Shown in pieces: positions 1-8,100 of a DNA stretch of 64,000 nucleotides (its first letter is position 1; each line of letters starts with the position of its first letter). The translations under genes were made by a program, and so were the position numbers. This DNA comes from Kuafuiihalomonas sp964473255 (GTDB lineage Bacteria; Myxococcota; Kuafuiibacteriia; Kuafuiibacteriales; Kuafuiibacteriaceae), in contig CAYYOT010000015.1 in NCBI GenBank assembly GCA_964473255.1, forward strand, positions 1 to 64,000. The letters are read 5' to 3'. The notes below the pieces were generated by a model, which saw nothing but the letters and a program-made list of their open reading frames with translations, searched no databases and was not told where the DNA came from.

Positions 1-20
1 GACGTCGAAGAGAATTCCGC

Positions 21-899
21 TCAGTCCCGGCGGGGAGGCTCCGATGCGGGTCGCGGCTCGGGCGCCGGGGGAGCCTCGGCCGGCGGAGCATCTTCGGGTG
101 GATGTGTGGTGGCCGGAGCGTAGGCGCGGCTCGCGTCGCCAGCGAGCAGACTATCGAGCAGCTCTTCGTTCATCCCCGTGAGGTCATAGTAGGCCTCGCG
201 GTAGCGAGCCTCGGTGTCGGTGATCAGGTCCCATCGCTCGCCGGCGGACGCCTCGCTCGCCACGAGCGCCCGCATTTCCCTCTTGAACTCGGCGTTGAAC
301 TCGTCGAGCAGCGCCTCGCCCACCGCTCGCTCGTGGTCTTCGAGGGTGCGCCCGACGAGCTCTTCGACATCGTCCCAGCGCTGGCTCTCTTGGGCCATGA
401 GGCCGAAGTAAGTCAGCTCCTCGATCTCTTCGAGGGTGAGCCCCTCGCGCTCGGCCTGCTGCTCGGCGAGCGCACGATTGTGCTGCATGAACGCGTTCAC
501 GGTTCGGCGGAACGCGAACTCCCCAGGTGAATCCATGTTTCGAGCAACGGCTGCGGCAAAAGCCTCGGCATGCACATCTTGGGCGTCGGGAGCCGCCGAA
601 GGATGCGGCGCCGATGTTGGCTCGTCGATGCCAGGCTCCGGAGGTCGGGTGGGACGCGCGGGATCGCCTTCGGCAGCGAATGCCCTCGCCATCTGTGCAT
701 ACCCCTCGGCGCGCTGGGCGGCGGTGAGTGTGCGTGGCTCGAGGATCGGCCGTCCCTCCCCCAGGCCTTTTGCCGATCCATCGCTGGGCAGTGGTGGTGG
801 GCTCCCGTTGCTGCGCATCCAGACCATTCCGACCGCGAGCCCAAGCAGACTCACGAGCCCGAATCCCACAGCGAACCGCACCCGGCCTCCGGAATTCAT
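21..899 (-). CDS. Membrane-anchored hypothetical protein
   Basis: 292-residue protein of unknown function. Residues about 8-28 form one hydrophobic segment after a short basic N-terminus (an N-in anchor or uncleaved signal). It is followed by a Pro/Ser/Gly linker and a Glu/Arg-rich helical body at about 115-235, then a Pro-rich C-terminus. I chose the ATG at 899, preceded by GGTGAGG, because an upstream in-frame ATG at 944 only adds an Arg-rich extension with no ribosome site. No family was recognised. The helical, charged body outside a single membrane anchor suggests a periplasmic or envelope scaffold (inference). It lies downstream of, and in the same direction as, the small secreted protein at 907-1368, with only 7 bases between them, so the two probably form an operon. 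Confidence 0.7.
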   Translation of the reverse strand: MNSGGRVRFAVGFGLVSLLGLAVGMVWMRSNGSPPPLPSDGSAKGLGEGRPILEPRTLTAAQRAEGYAQMARAFAAEGDPARPTRPPEPGIDEPTSAPHPSAAPDAQDVHAEAFAAAVARNMDSPGEFAFRRTVNAFMQHNRALAEQQAEREGLTLEEIEELTYFGLMAQESQRWDDVEELVGRTLEDHERAVGEALLDEFNAEFKREMRALVASEASAGERWDLITDTEARYREAYYDLTGMNEELLDSLLAGDASRAYAPATTHPPEDAPPAEAPPAPEPRPASEPPRRD

Positions 900-906
900 G
901 ACCGCC

Positions 907-1368
907 TCACCAACACGGACTGGTCTTCGCGACCTTGGAGCCATTGCTCCGCGCCCGGTCCATGCACTCTCCGAACTCCCGAATCCAGCAGTCGCTGTTG
1001 CAGTCGAACATGATGTTGTAGTTGCACGTATTGGAGCGGGACGCGTAGTTGGGGGTTCCGTATGTGTTATTGGTCGACCTTCCGCACGAGTCGGCTACGG
1101 ACTTGGTAGTCGCCCAATCCCACGCGAACCATTTGCCTCCGGGCACTGAACTCGCCTTCGCTCCGGACGAGCAGTAGTTTTTGTTACTGAAGCCGTCGTA
1201 CTCCCGGTTGGACTGGATCGTCGACCAGTCGGTCAAACACCCAACGCGATGGTAGGCGAGACCGAGAAAGAGGCTGTCGCGATAGTATTCGATGTAAAGG
1301 GCATGCGCAGCCGAACTCGCCATGAGCACCACGCCAAACACAATCATGCCGAAGACTTGTTTTTTCAC
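907..1368 (-). CDS. Small secreted Cys-containing protein
   Basis: 153-residue protein with a clear Sec signal: KK near the start, a hydrophobic core, and a likely cleavage after the Ala-His-Ala at about residues 21-23. The mature part is rich in Tyr, Trp, Ser, Asn and Cys (about ten Cys), which fits a disulfide-bonded extracellular domain. The GTG at 1368 is preferred over an ATG 45 bases upstream because a GGGAGGGG ribosome site lies about 6 bases before it and the signal peptide starts there. No known family was recognised. The base composition is less GC-biased than in the neighbours, with several AAC, TAT and TCG/AGT codons, as is common for fast-evolving secreted proteins. Function is unknown. 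Confidence 0.7.
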   Translation of the reverse strand: MKKQVFGMIVFGVVLMASSAAHALYIEYYRDSLFLGLAYHRVGCLTDWSTIQSNREYDGFSNKNYCSSGAKASSVPGGKWFAWDWATTKSVADSCGRSTNNTYGTPNYASRSNTCNYNIMFDCNSDCWIREFGECMDRARSNGSKVAKTSPCW

Positions 1369-1772
1369 TGATGATCCCCTCCCAGGGACGCCGCAGAAGC
1401 TTCTGCAATTCAAGTTGCTAGATATTTTGTCGATCCGTTCGACCCACTCAGACTTTCACTCGACCTTCGGTCCGTCAATGGACCGCCTCGAGCGCCGACT
1501 CGCGTCGATGTGACACCCCAGCTGTGACGGTGTTGACCCGGCCCCCCCCCGGTTTCGCCTGGGAGATCGTCGCGAAGTCGCTGAACCGATCGCCGGACGT
1601 GAAAGATCGATCCGCTTGCCTGCTCTCGCGGGACACGTGTGACGTCACGACGAGAGCTACGGTGTGACGGCAAAAAAAGTGTGGCGCTGGTGAAAAATGA
1701 TTCGCCCCGGGCGGGACACCTCGGGGAGTCCCGAGCAGGACTCGGTGACTGGGATGACGTAGGCTTTCGCGC
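1369..1772. promoter_or_regulatory. Divergent intergenic region with palindromes
   Basis: This 404-base gap is the only gene-free stretch over 300 bases. It separates two divergent envelope genes. It holds a perfect 14-bp palindrome GCAGAAGCTTCTGC at 1393-1406, about 25 bases ahead of the minus-strand start, and a C9 run near 1542-1550. Four direct copies of TGTGAC lie at 1509, 1523, 1638 and 1663. The third runs into the perfect palindrome GTGACGTCAC (1639-1648), flanked by a wider GCTCTCG/CGAGAGC inverted repeat (1622-1628 and 1651-1657). A CTCGGG-GAGT-CCCGAG hairpin (1720-1735) sits 37 bases before the plus-strand start. These look like regulator sites and leader structure. No coding potential and no clear sigma70 pair were seen. 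Confidence 0.5.
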
Positions 1773-3148
1773 ATGAGGGGCGGAGGCCGTCTCGCGATTG
1801 CCGTGGGTCTAGCGATCGGTTGTTCGGGGTGCGGTGGCCTGAAGTCGTATTGGGACCGCGAGATCGTCCGGCCGATGCGCGGTCCTGAGGCCCCGCGCGA
1901 TCTGCGAGACGCCCCGAAGACTTCGCTTCGGCCAGGCCCCGTCTTCGATCCGTCGATTTTCGTCTTCACCCCGCTTTCAGCGCATGGAGTCTCGCTGGCG
2001 GAGCGCGAAGTACGCTCGGATTCCGAGGGCGTCCACGTGGTCGCCTATGGCCTGCGCGGCTTCGACGGCGACGTTTTCGATCGCGGGCGGTGCGCGCGAT
2101 GGCTGGACGCCGACCGCCGGGAAGCTCACTTGACATGCTTTTCCGCTCACGACGACGGGCCCGCCCTGTCTTTGGTTGCCCCCGAGTTCGAGCCACTCTC
2201 CGGAACGTTCGTGTCGAAGCAACTGGGCGTGGTCCAGGTCGAAGGCCACCTTGCGACGGTTCGGAGCGAACCCTTGACGAACGCCTATGCCATCCGACGC
2301 CCGAACGGCGAGCCCCTGGCCTGGCTGAGTCGGCCGAGTGCGGACGTTCGAGCTCGCTCGTGGATGCCCGCCGAGGCACTCCGGGCGCGGTCAACCACAG
2401 CTGGCGACGGCTGCGGGTCACGAACCGAGATGTCGACGGACAGCGGCTCGCGCGTCAGGCGCGGACCGTCTACGAGCACGATGCGCCGCGGGAACGTGGT
2501 CCACGAGGCTGGACCTTCGGATTCGGACTCAGCGGGCGCGCACCGGTGACCTCCGAATCGATCGCCAGCGCGTCGAATCGTGCTTTCGCCGGCGACGTTC
2601 GTTTCGATTTTGGGGGCGGCTTCGGACGCGCGCGACGGTTGGCCTTGGTCTGGGAAACCGAGACCGACTTCGCCGAGCTTCAGATGCAGGGGGTCGCGGA
2701 AGCGATCGGCTCGGATGGATTCGATACCGGCGGCGTTCGCACCGGGCTCGGCGTACGCTGGCGCGTGGTCCAGTTCGGACGCAACGGACTGATGCTCAAC
2801 GTGTCGAACCACTTCCGATACTGGAACGGTACGACGACCTGGACCGGTGATACCTCCGTCATCGAAGACCGAGCGTCTCTACGGGCCGAGTTGGAGCTCG
2901 AGCAGTATGGGTTCGGCTTCGAACCCACGCTCGGCTACGTGCGTCGTCTCGGCCGCGTCGACGACGGCGTCTGGTCGGAGCTGACCGTCGACGCGGGACC
3001 GTACCTGACGTTCTGGGGGACTCCGCTCGTGTCCGGGGAGGGTGACCGAGCCGCGGTCACCGCTGGCGTCGAAGAGCTGGAGCGTCTACTCAGCGGTGCC
3101 CGCACCGAGGTCGCCTTCGGCCTCCGGCTGGGTTTCCGCTTCTTCTAG
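1773..3148 (+). pseudogene. Lipoprotein/outer-membrane barrel gene with a frameshift
   Basis: The coding signal starts at the ATG at 1773 and continues to the TAG at 3146-3148, but changes frame near 2381-2385. Frame one gives a lipoprotein-like signal (a Cys-Ser-Gly-Cys-Gly-Gly stretch at about residues 17-22) and a soluble domain of roughly 180 residues. The other frame continues through a region of alternating hydrophobic and polar residues with many Trp, Phe and Tyr, ending in Arg-Phe-Phe, typical of an outer-membrane beta-barrel. One extra G in the CCGGG run at 2381-2385 restores an uninterrupted protein of about 458 residues. It is either a recent inactivating deletion or a sequencing/assembly error; the intact downstream frame favours an error or a very young mutation. 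No named family was recognised. Confidence 0.6.
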
Positions 3149-3942
3149 GCGGTCCCGGGAGCGTCGAAGTTCGGTTTGCGCTTCGCCTTGAACGCGGCGA
3201 GCCCCTCCTGCCCTTCCGGTCCACGCGAGGTCTCCGCGATCCCGCGAGACTCGAGGGCAGCCTGGGTTTCGATCTGATTGCCGTAGGTCTCGGCCAAAAG
3301 TCGTTTACACACGCCGTGGCAGCGAGCGGGGCCGGCGACGAGCATCCGGCCCAGCTCGGTCGCTTCGTTCATGAGCTCGTCGTCGGGCACGACGCGCGTC
3401 ACCAGACCCCATTCGAGAGCCTCCGCAGCGCTGAGCTTTCGGTTGGTGAAGAGGAGTTCCTGGGCCCGGCGCAAGCCGAGGACGCGCGGCAAGAAGTAGC
3501 TCGAGGTTCCGTCGATCGAAAGCCCGACCGTGGTGTATGCCATGAGAAAGCTCGCGCTCTCCGCGGCTAAGACCAGATCCCCGGCCAAGCTCAGGCTGAA
3601 TCCGCCGCCGGCCGCCAGACCATTGACGGCGACGATCACCGGGGCATCCGTGCGGTGGAACAGCGACGCCGATCCGTGGATGCGCGACGTAAGCCGGTGA
3701 AGTTCCCGACCCACGTCATCGCCCGCATTCGCGAAGAGCTTCACGTCGCCGCCCGCGGAAAAGAACTTACCCCGACCGGTCAGGACCACCGCGCGGATGT
3801 CTGGGTTCTGATCAGCTTCGATCGCCGCCTCGTAGAGGCCATCGGCAAGCTCGTGGTTGAAGCCATTCGCCGCTTCCGGGCGATTCAGAGCGATCGTATA
3901 CAGGCCGTTCGACAGGTCGGTCTCGACAGATGCGTTAGCCAC
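3145..3942 (-). CDS. paaG: Enoyl-CoA hydratase/isomerase, PaaG-like
   Basis: 265-residue crotonase-fold protein. It has the oxyanion-hole segments at residues 62-66 (SAGGD) and 109-113, and an Asp at 144 in the SIDGTSSYFLPR block, where PaaG (1,2-epoxyphenylacetyl-CoA isomerase) carries its catalytic Asp. In the phenylacetate pathway PaaG converts ring-1,2-epoxyphenylacetyl-CoA to oxepin-CoA and also isomerises dehydroadipyl-CoA. The start is a GTG with a perfect AAGGAGG five bases upstream. Its stop shares CTAG (3145-3148) with the convergent barrel gene, and its start lies 30 bases from the divergent HdeD-LRAT gene. The other lower-pathway genes (paaZ, a thiolase, a hydroxyacyl-CoA dehydrogenase) are 6-10 kb away. 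A generic enoyl-CoA hydratase remains possible. Confidence 0.75.
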   Translation of the reverse strand: MANASVETDLSNGLYTIALNRPEAANGFNHELADGLYEAAIEADQNPDIRAVVLTGRGKFFSAGGDVKLFANAGDDVGRELHRLTSRIHGSASLFHRTDAPVIVAVNGLAAGGGFSLSLAGDLVLAAESASFLMAYTTVGLSIDGTSSYFLPRVLGLRRAQELLFTNRKLSAAEALEWGLVTRVVPDDELMNEATELGRMLVAGPARCHGVCKRLLAETYGNQIETQAALESRGIAETSRGPEGQEGLAAFKAKRKPNFDAPGTA

Positions 3943-3972
3943 GTGTCCTCCTTAGCAGGGCCGGCGGCCGGT

Positions 3973-5169
3973 ATGCGACCCTCGGATTACACGCCCGACG
4001 GCGACAAGAGCACGACGGAGCTGCCCGCATCCATCCGTCACGTGTCGGAGACCTGGGCGGACATTCCGGGCTTCGTCCGAGCGCAGCAGCTGCCGCTCAC
4101 CCTGACCGGCTTGGTGCTTCTCTTCGCCGGAATCGCCTCCATCTTCGCCCCCGAGATGATGGCCACGACGCTCTTATGGCTGGTGGGTCTACAGTTCACG
4201 TTCTTGGGCCTGATGACCGTCGTTCAATGGGCGCTGGGTCGCGTTCAGCAAGGCCCGAAGGTCCATGGCGCGATCCCCGTCAGCTTTCAGGCCGGCATCT
4301 CCTTGGCGCTGGGCGCAGCATTCCTGACTCCGGGCATTTCGCTCCGCCTCCTCCTGCTCTGGGTCTGGGTCGGTCTTTTGGCCGAAGGGGTCATCCAGCT
4401 CTGGTTCGCGTATCGGCTGAAGACCCGTGCGGCCCGCATCGGGCTCACACTCAGCGGATTCTTCTCGGTGGGTGTTGCGACTTGGGCCGCCATTGCGAAG
4501 ACGCTCGGGGATACGCTCTCCACCCTCTTCTTCTTGGGCGGATTCAAGCTGGCGCTCTTCGGCGCCGCTCTCCTGGCCATGGCGCGCAATGCCGCGCGTG
4601 CCGAAGATCCCGGCGTCTACGGAGCGACTGCTTTCGGCTTCAGCCGAAACCCAAGAAGAGGCGAGGCGTACGCGGTCTACATCGGAAATTCTTTTCACCT
4701 GGGCGTCTACGTGGGGGGCAACGAGGTCGTCGACTTTCGCGACGACAACAGAGTCCACAAAGTCACGTGGCCCGAGTTCCTGCTGGGCCGTCGGCCCGTG
4801 CACTGGGAGTACCCAGACCTCGAACTCGCCGCCGCCGAGGAAATCGTGGCCTACGCGAAGTCCGAAGTCGGAAAGGAATACAAATACAGCCTCGTCAACT
4901 TCAATTGCGAGAGCTTTGCGATTACTTGTCTCACCGTCGGCCGGGCAAAGACTTCGAAGTTCGCTCAGATCGGTATTGCAGAGCGGGCCATGGAGCGCTT
5001 TCCGCTGATGGCGACCGCGATGAACCTGCAGCTTCGCTTCGCCGGCTACGTCGCCTACCTCCTGGGCGGGCGCACCGGGCACCGACTGTCGCTGTTCATT
5101 CGCCAAATGAGCGGCGTTCTCACCCACTGGATGATGCGTACCGCACAGTCGGTCGGCGCCTCGAACTAA
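3973..5169 (+). CDS. HdeD-like membrane domain fused to LRAT/NC-family domain
   Basis: 398-residue two-part protein. Residues about 38-205 hold around six hydrophobic helices in the pattern of HdeD/DUF308 membrane proteins. Residues about 228-335 match the LRAT/NC (NlpC/P60-related, circularly permuted) fold: His242 in HLGVYVGG and Cys312 in NCESF, the positions of the catalytic His and Cys in lecithin-retinol acyltransferase and H-REV107 phospholipases. The third polar residue 12 positions after the His is Asp254 instead of the usual His. This family makes a thioacyl-Cys intermediate from phospholipid. A membrane-tethered acyltransferase or phospholipase acting on its own bilayer is my inference. 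The ATG at 3973 was chosen because earlier in-frame codons overlap the paaG-like gene antisense. A final hydrophobic stretch (about 350-366) may add a membrane contact. Confidence 0.75.
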   Translation: MRPSDYTPDGDKSTTELPASIRHVSETWADIPGFVRAQQLPLTLTGLVLLFAGIASIFAPEMMATTLLWLVGLQFTFLGLMTVVQWALGRVQQGPKVHGAIPVSFQAGISLALGAAFLTPGISLRLLLLWVWVGLLAEGVIQLWFAYRLKTRAARIGLTLSGFFSVGVATWAAIAKTLGDTLSTLFFLGGFKLALFGAALLAMARNAARAEDPGVYGATAFGFSRNPRRGEAYAVYIGNSFHLGVYVGGNEVVDFRDDNRVHKVTWPEFLLGRRPVHWEYPDLELAAAEEIVAYAKSEVGKEYKYSLVNFNCESFAITCLTVGRAKTSKFAQIGIAERAMERFPLMATAMNLQLRFAGYVAYLLGGRTGHRLSLFIRQMSGVLTHWMMRTAQSVGASN

Positions 5170-5199
5170 CGCCAAGGAGACAGCATCCGAGCGCCTCCA

Positions 5200-6282
5200 T
5201 CAGAGCGTCGGATAGTCGGTGTAGCCTTCGGGGCCGGGCGTGTAGAACGTATCGTGGTCGGGTTCGTTGAGGCTGGCCCCTTGGCGAAAACGATCGAGAA
5301 GGTCGGGATTTGCGAGAAAGGGTCGGCCGAAGGCGATGAGGTCGCCCTTTCCTTCCGCGAGGTCCACCTCGGCTCGCGCGGCGTCGTACCCACCGCTCAA
5401 CAGCAACGGCCGGCCGAAGGCCTCCTTGATGGCGGCCTTGATCCGGAAGGGCACCTCCGGAGCCCCCATGCCGGACATGTCGGCGATGTGGACGTACGCG
5501 AGCTTCAGTTCGCCGAGGCCTTTGGCCAGTGCCATGTATTGCTCGTCGATGCCTTCGAAGGGCTGAACATCGTTGAAATAGCCATACGGTGAAACGCGAA
5601 TGCCCACCCGGTCGGGACCGATGGCCGCGGCGGCGCGGTCGGCGACCGTGAGCGCGAATCGATTCCGGTTTTCGCCCGAGCCGCCGAAGTCGTCTGTCCG
5701 GTGGTTGGCCTTCTCCTGAAGAAACTGGTCGATCAGGTAGCCGTTGGCCGCGTGCAGCTCGACCCCATCGAAACCTGCCTCGATCGCCCGCTTCGAGGCG
5801 TGCACATACTCACCGATCGCCTGCTCGATGTCGTCGGCGGTCATCTCGCGAGGGGTCGGATGAGGCATCGGGCCTTCGGAGTCCGTGTACATCTTGCCCG
5901 CAGCGGCGATCGCCGAGGGCCCGACGATCTCGGTGCCGGACGGCATGTTGTTGGCGTGAGCAATCCGACCAACATGCATGAGCTGGAGGAAGATGGCCCC
6001 TCCGCGGGCGTGAACCGATTCCGTCACCTTTCGCCAACCCTCGACCTGGGCGTCGGAGTAGGCCCCCGGGATCCTCGGATATCCCAAACCGTTGGGGCTC
6101 GGCGCCGTGCCCTCGGTGATGATGAGTCCGGCCGAAGCCCGCTGGGCGTAGTACTCGGCCATCAGGTCGTTGGGAACGTTGTCGATGGCCCGATTGCGGG
6201 TCATCGGCGACATCACAGCTCGATTGCGGAGCTCCAGAGAGCCCAGCTGAAACGGACTGAAGAGGTGAGGATAGCCTGGCAT
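5200..6282 (-). CDS. Old yellow enzyme family alkene reductase
   Basis: 360-residue FMN flavoprotein of the NADH:flavin oxidoreductase (OYE/NemA) family. It reduces activated C=C bonds of enones or nitro compounds with NAD(P)H. Visible marks are PMTRNRA (25-32), the Gln100-Leu-Met-His segment, the substrate-binding His177/Asn180 pair in ELHAANGYLIDQF with Tyr182 as proton donor, and a C-terminal phosphate-binding region at about 305-330 (LSGGYD ... GRPFLANPDL). Length matches the family. It is monocistronic and convergent with the HdeD-LRAT gene. The 223 bases between its start and the end of the HMG-CoA synthase gene show no further gene. The natural substrate cannot be read from context. 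Confidence 0.9.
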   Translation of the reverse strand: MPGYPHLFSPFQLGSLELRNRAVMSPMTRNRAIDNVPNDLMAEYYAQRASAGLIITEGTAPSPNGLGYPRIPGAYSDAQVEGWRKVTESVHARGGAIFLQLMHVGRIAHANNMPSGTEIVGPSAIAAAGKMYTDSEGPMPHPTPREMTADDIEQAIGEYVHASKRAIEAGFDGVELHAANGYLIDQFLQEKANHRTDDFGGSGENRNRFALTVADRAAAAIGPDRVGIRVSPYGYFNDVQPFEGIDEQYMALAKGLGELKLAYVHIADMSGMGAPEVPFRIKAAIKEAFGRPLLLSGGYDAARAEVDLAEGKGDLIAFGRPFLANPDLLDRFRQGASLNEPDHDTFYTPGPEGYTDYPTL

Positions 6283-6505
6283 GCCGGGACCCTAGCCTCG
6301 GTGCCCCAGCCGATCCATGCCGTAGGCGAGTATGCACTGTTCTCGGCTCGAACGTGGGGCTGCGAGGGACGCTCGTTCAGCCGAGTCTGCGTGGTCCGGC
6401 TCCGGCGTGCCTGTCGAGAGACCGCGTCCCCGGACCGTTCGAGAATGACTGCTGCTCCTCGGGCCCTTCGCCGGAGCTTTCGCTGGCGGTCGCGAAAGAC
6501 CGACG

Positions 6506-7978
6506 TCAGCCGATATATTCGTAATACTCGACGCCGAGATCCTGGAAGGCGGGATCATATTGTTCGCCGACGCGGGCGATGACGAACTCTTCGCTCGGCT
6601 CGGTCGCGAGCTCCGCATCTCGCCCGTCGTGAAGGGCCGCGTACTGCTCTTCGGTGAGGTCGACGGCGCCTCGGGCCAGCGCCGCCTGAGTTCCGATCTT
6701 CCGGGCCGCGGTCTCCCAACCCTCGACCGGCTGAATCGGAATCGCCTCGGCGGCATCGCCGCTGCCGTAGCCGATGGCCACCATCGGCTGTCCCGTCAGA
6801 TCCAGCCCTTCGTGAGCGCCCTGATCCATCCCCGCGGCCAGCCAAGCCGGCAGGGCCGCCGAGTAGAGATTGCCCATGTCCATGGCCGCATCCGCACCGA
6901 GACTCATTTTCTCCGCCAGCAACTCTTGAAAGGCCGGTTGCTTTCGCAGGAGGCTCGCCAGTGCCGTCGTGGCCTCGTAGGGGTTTCGGGGCGTGCCGTC
7001 GGCGAGAAGCTGGCCGTACAGGTCGGGCGTCGAGTTGGCTTCGTCGAGCACTTCGTTGATGTCGACCTGGCCGAGGCGACACAGCTCCTCCAGCTCGTCG
7101 CGATGGTGCTCACCGCGAGCCAGCCCTCGTACGTAGAGGAACGACATGGCCTGGATGGGCATCATCTTGTACGGACGGTGGAAGAAGAGCGCCCGCACGC
7201 TCCGATAGTATCGGCCGGCCGTCACTTCCTGCTTGGCCAGCATGGCTTCGACCGCCTGGGTCACCTCGTCGATGTAGGCAAAGGTCGAGTACTTCCCGCT
7301 GAACACCGGGAAGTCGGCGAGGCGCCTGGTGTTTTCGGCGTAGCCATCGATGAAATGCCGGGCGAAGGGCTTGCGGAAGTCCGGCCCACGATAGTCCGAA
7401 GCGCTCCCGGCTCGAGCCAAATCGACCGCGAGCATCTTGGGCTCGGCCTCGACCAGCATGGCCACGGCCCCCGCGCCCTGCGTGGGCTCACCCGACGTCC
7501 CTCGCTCATACTCGGCAACGTCGGCGGAAACGACGATGGCGAGTCGGTCCCGTCCATCGGTGCTCGCGTAGCGCAAGGCACTCTTGAGCGCATACATGCC
7601 GCCCAAGCACGCGTGTTTGAACTCGGGAACTTCCAGCTGACGGCTCAGTCGCGGCAGTCCAATTTGCGCCAGCGCGCGGTCCACCATGCCGCGAACGATG
7701 ACTGCCCCCGCGGCATTGTCGGTGCTCGACTCCGTACCCAGCCCGAGATAGCCAATGCGGCTCGGGTCCACCCCGTAGTTCCGGATCAGGCGCAGCACCG
7801 AGTTGGCCGCCATGGTGTATACGTTCTCCTGAGGCGTACACACCCGGAAGCTTCGCCCGACGACCGCACTCACCTTGTCCCACGAGCCCCCCGTCCATTC
7901 GCACCAGTCCCGAAGACTGACGCGGTGCCGCGGAAGGTAGAGGCTCATCGCGCTGATGCCCGTCGTCGGTATCTCCAT
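6506..7978 (-). CDS. mvaS: Hydroxymethylglutaryl-CoA synthase family protein
   Basis: 490-residue thiolase-fold enzyme. HMG-CoA synthase condenses acetyl-CoA with acetoacetyl-CoA in the mevalonate pathway. The three catalytic residues are visible: Glu83 (GTESSTDNA), Cys124 (FKHACLGG) and His267 (FFHRPYKMM). The E-C-H spacing (41 and 143 residues) and the length are closer to eukaryotic enzymes than to the short firmicute MvaS of about 390 residues. I chose the ATG at 7978 with AAGGG upstream; an in-frame TTG at 8014 would add 12 residues. Upstream lies a long hairpin and a 17-codon leader ORF (8011-8084). In myxobacteria this enzyme feeds both isoprenoids and an alternative isovaleryl-CoA route. 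A divergent HMG-CoA-synthase-like acyltransferase is the main alternative. Confidence 0.8.
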   Translation of the reverse strand: MEIPTTGISAMSLYLPRHRVSLRDWCEWTGGSWDKVSAVVGRSFRVCTPQENVYTMAANSVLRLIRNYGVDPSRIGYLGLGTESSTDNAAGAVIVRGMVDRALAQIGLPRLSRQLEVPEFKHACLGGMYALKSALRYASTDGRDRLAIVVSADVAEYERGTSGEPTQGAGAVAMLVEAEPKMLAVDLARAGSASDYRGPDFRKPFARHFIDGYAENTRRLADFPVFSGKYSTFAYIDEVTQAVEAMLAKQEVTAGRYYRSVRALFFHRPYKMMPIQAMSFLYVRGLARGEHHRDELEELCRLGQVDINEVLDEANSTPDLYGQLLADGTPRNPYEATTALASLLRKQPAFQELLAEKMSLGADAAMDMGNLYSAALPAWLAAGMDQGAHEGLDLTGQPMVAIGYGSGDAAEAIPIQPVEGWETAARKIGTQAALARGAVDLTEEQYAALHDGRDAELATEPSEEFVIARVGEQYDPAFQDLGVEYYEYIG

Positions 7979-8010
7979 GAAGAACCCTTGCCGCGCCCAG
8001 GGCAAACACG

Positions 8011-8084
8011 TCAACGAAGCCCGGGAGATCCACGCCTCGAGGTGAAGGAAACGGCCCGATCCATGGCTTCCTTCCCCTCGAGGC
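8011..8084 (-). promoter_or_regulatory. Long hairpin with a 17-codon leader ORF ahead of mvaS
   Basis: Arms GCCTCGAGGTGAAGGAA (8034-8050) and TTCCTTCCCCTCGAGGC (8068-8084) pair at 16 of 17 positions around a 17-base loop. On the minus strand a small ORF starts with the ATG at 8064-8062 in the loop, has GGAAGGAA in the 5' arm as ribosome site, encodes 17 residues and ends with the TGA at 8013-8011, which overlaps an in-frame TTG of the mvaS ORF. Its ribosome site is therefore sequestered in the stem. No U-run follows the 3' arm, so a simple intrinsic terminator for the upstream patatin gene is less likely. A leader-peptide or RNA switch is inference. Confidence 0.4.
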
Positions 8085-8100
8085 CGGGATTTGCTGCGCG

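Noticed and set aside
5185..5213. ATCCGA...TCGGAT inverted repeat between convergent genes as a terminator
   Set aside because: Only a 6-bp stem with a long unpaired centre, overlapping a stop codon and without a U-run.
6283..6505. A possible small gene between the OYE and HMG-CoA synthase genes
   Set aside because: No frame has a ribosome site, a sensible start and a plausible composition; it is best read as promoter and 3' end space.
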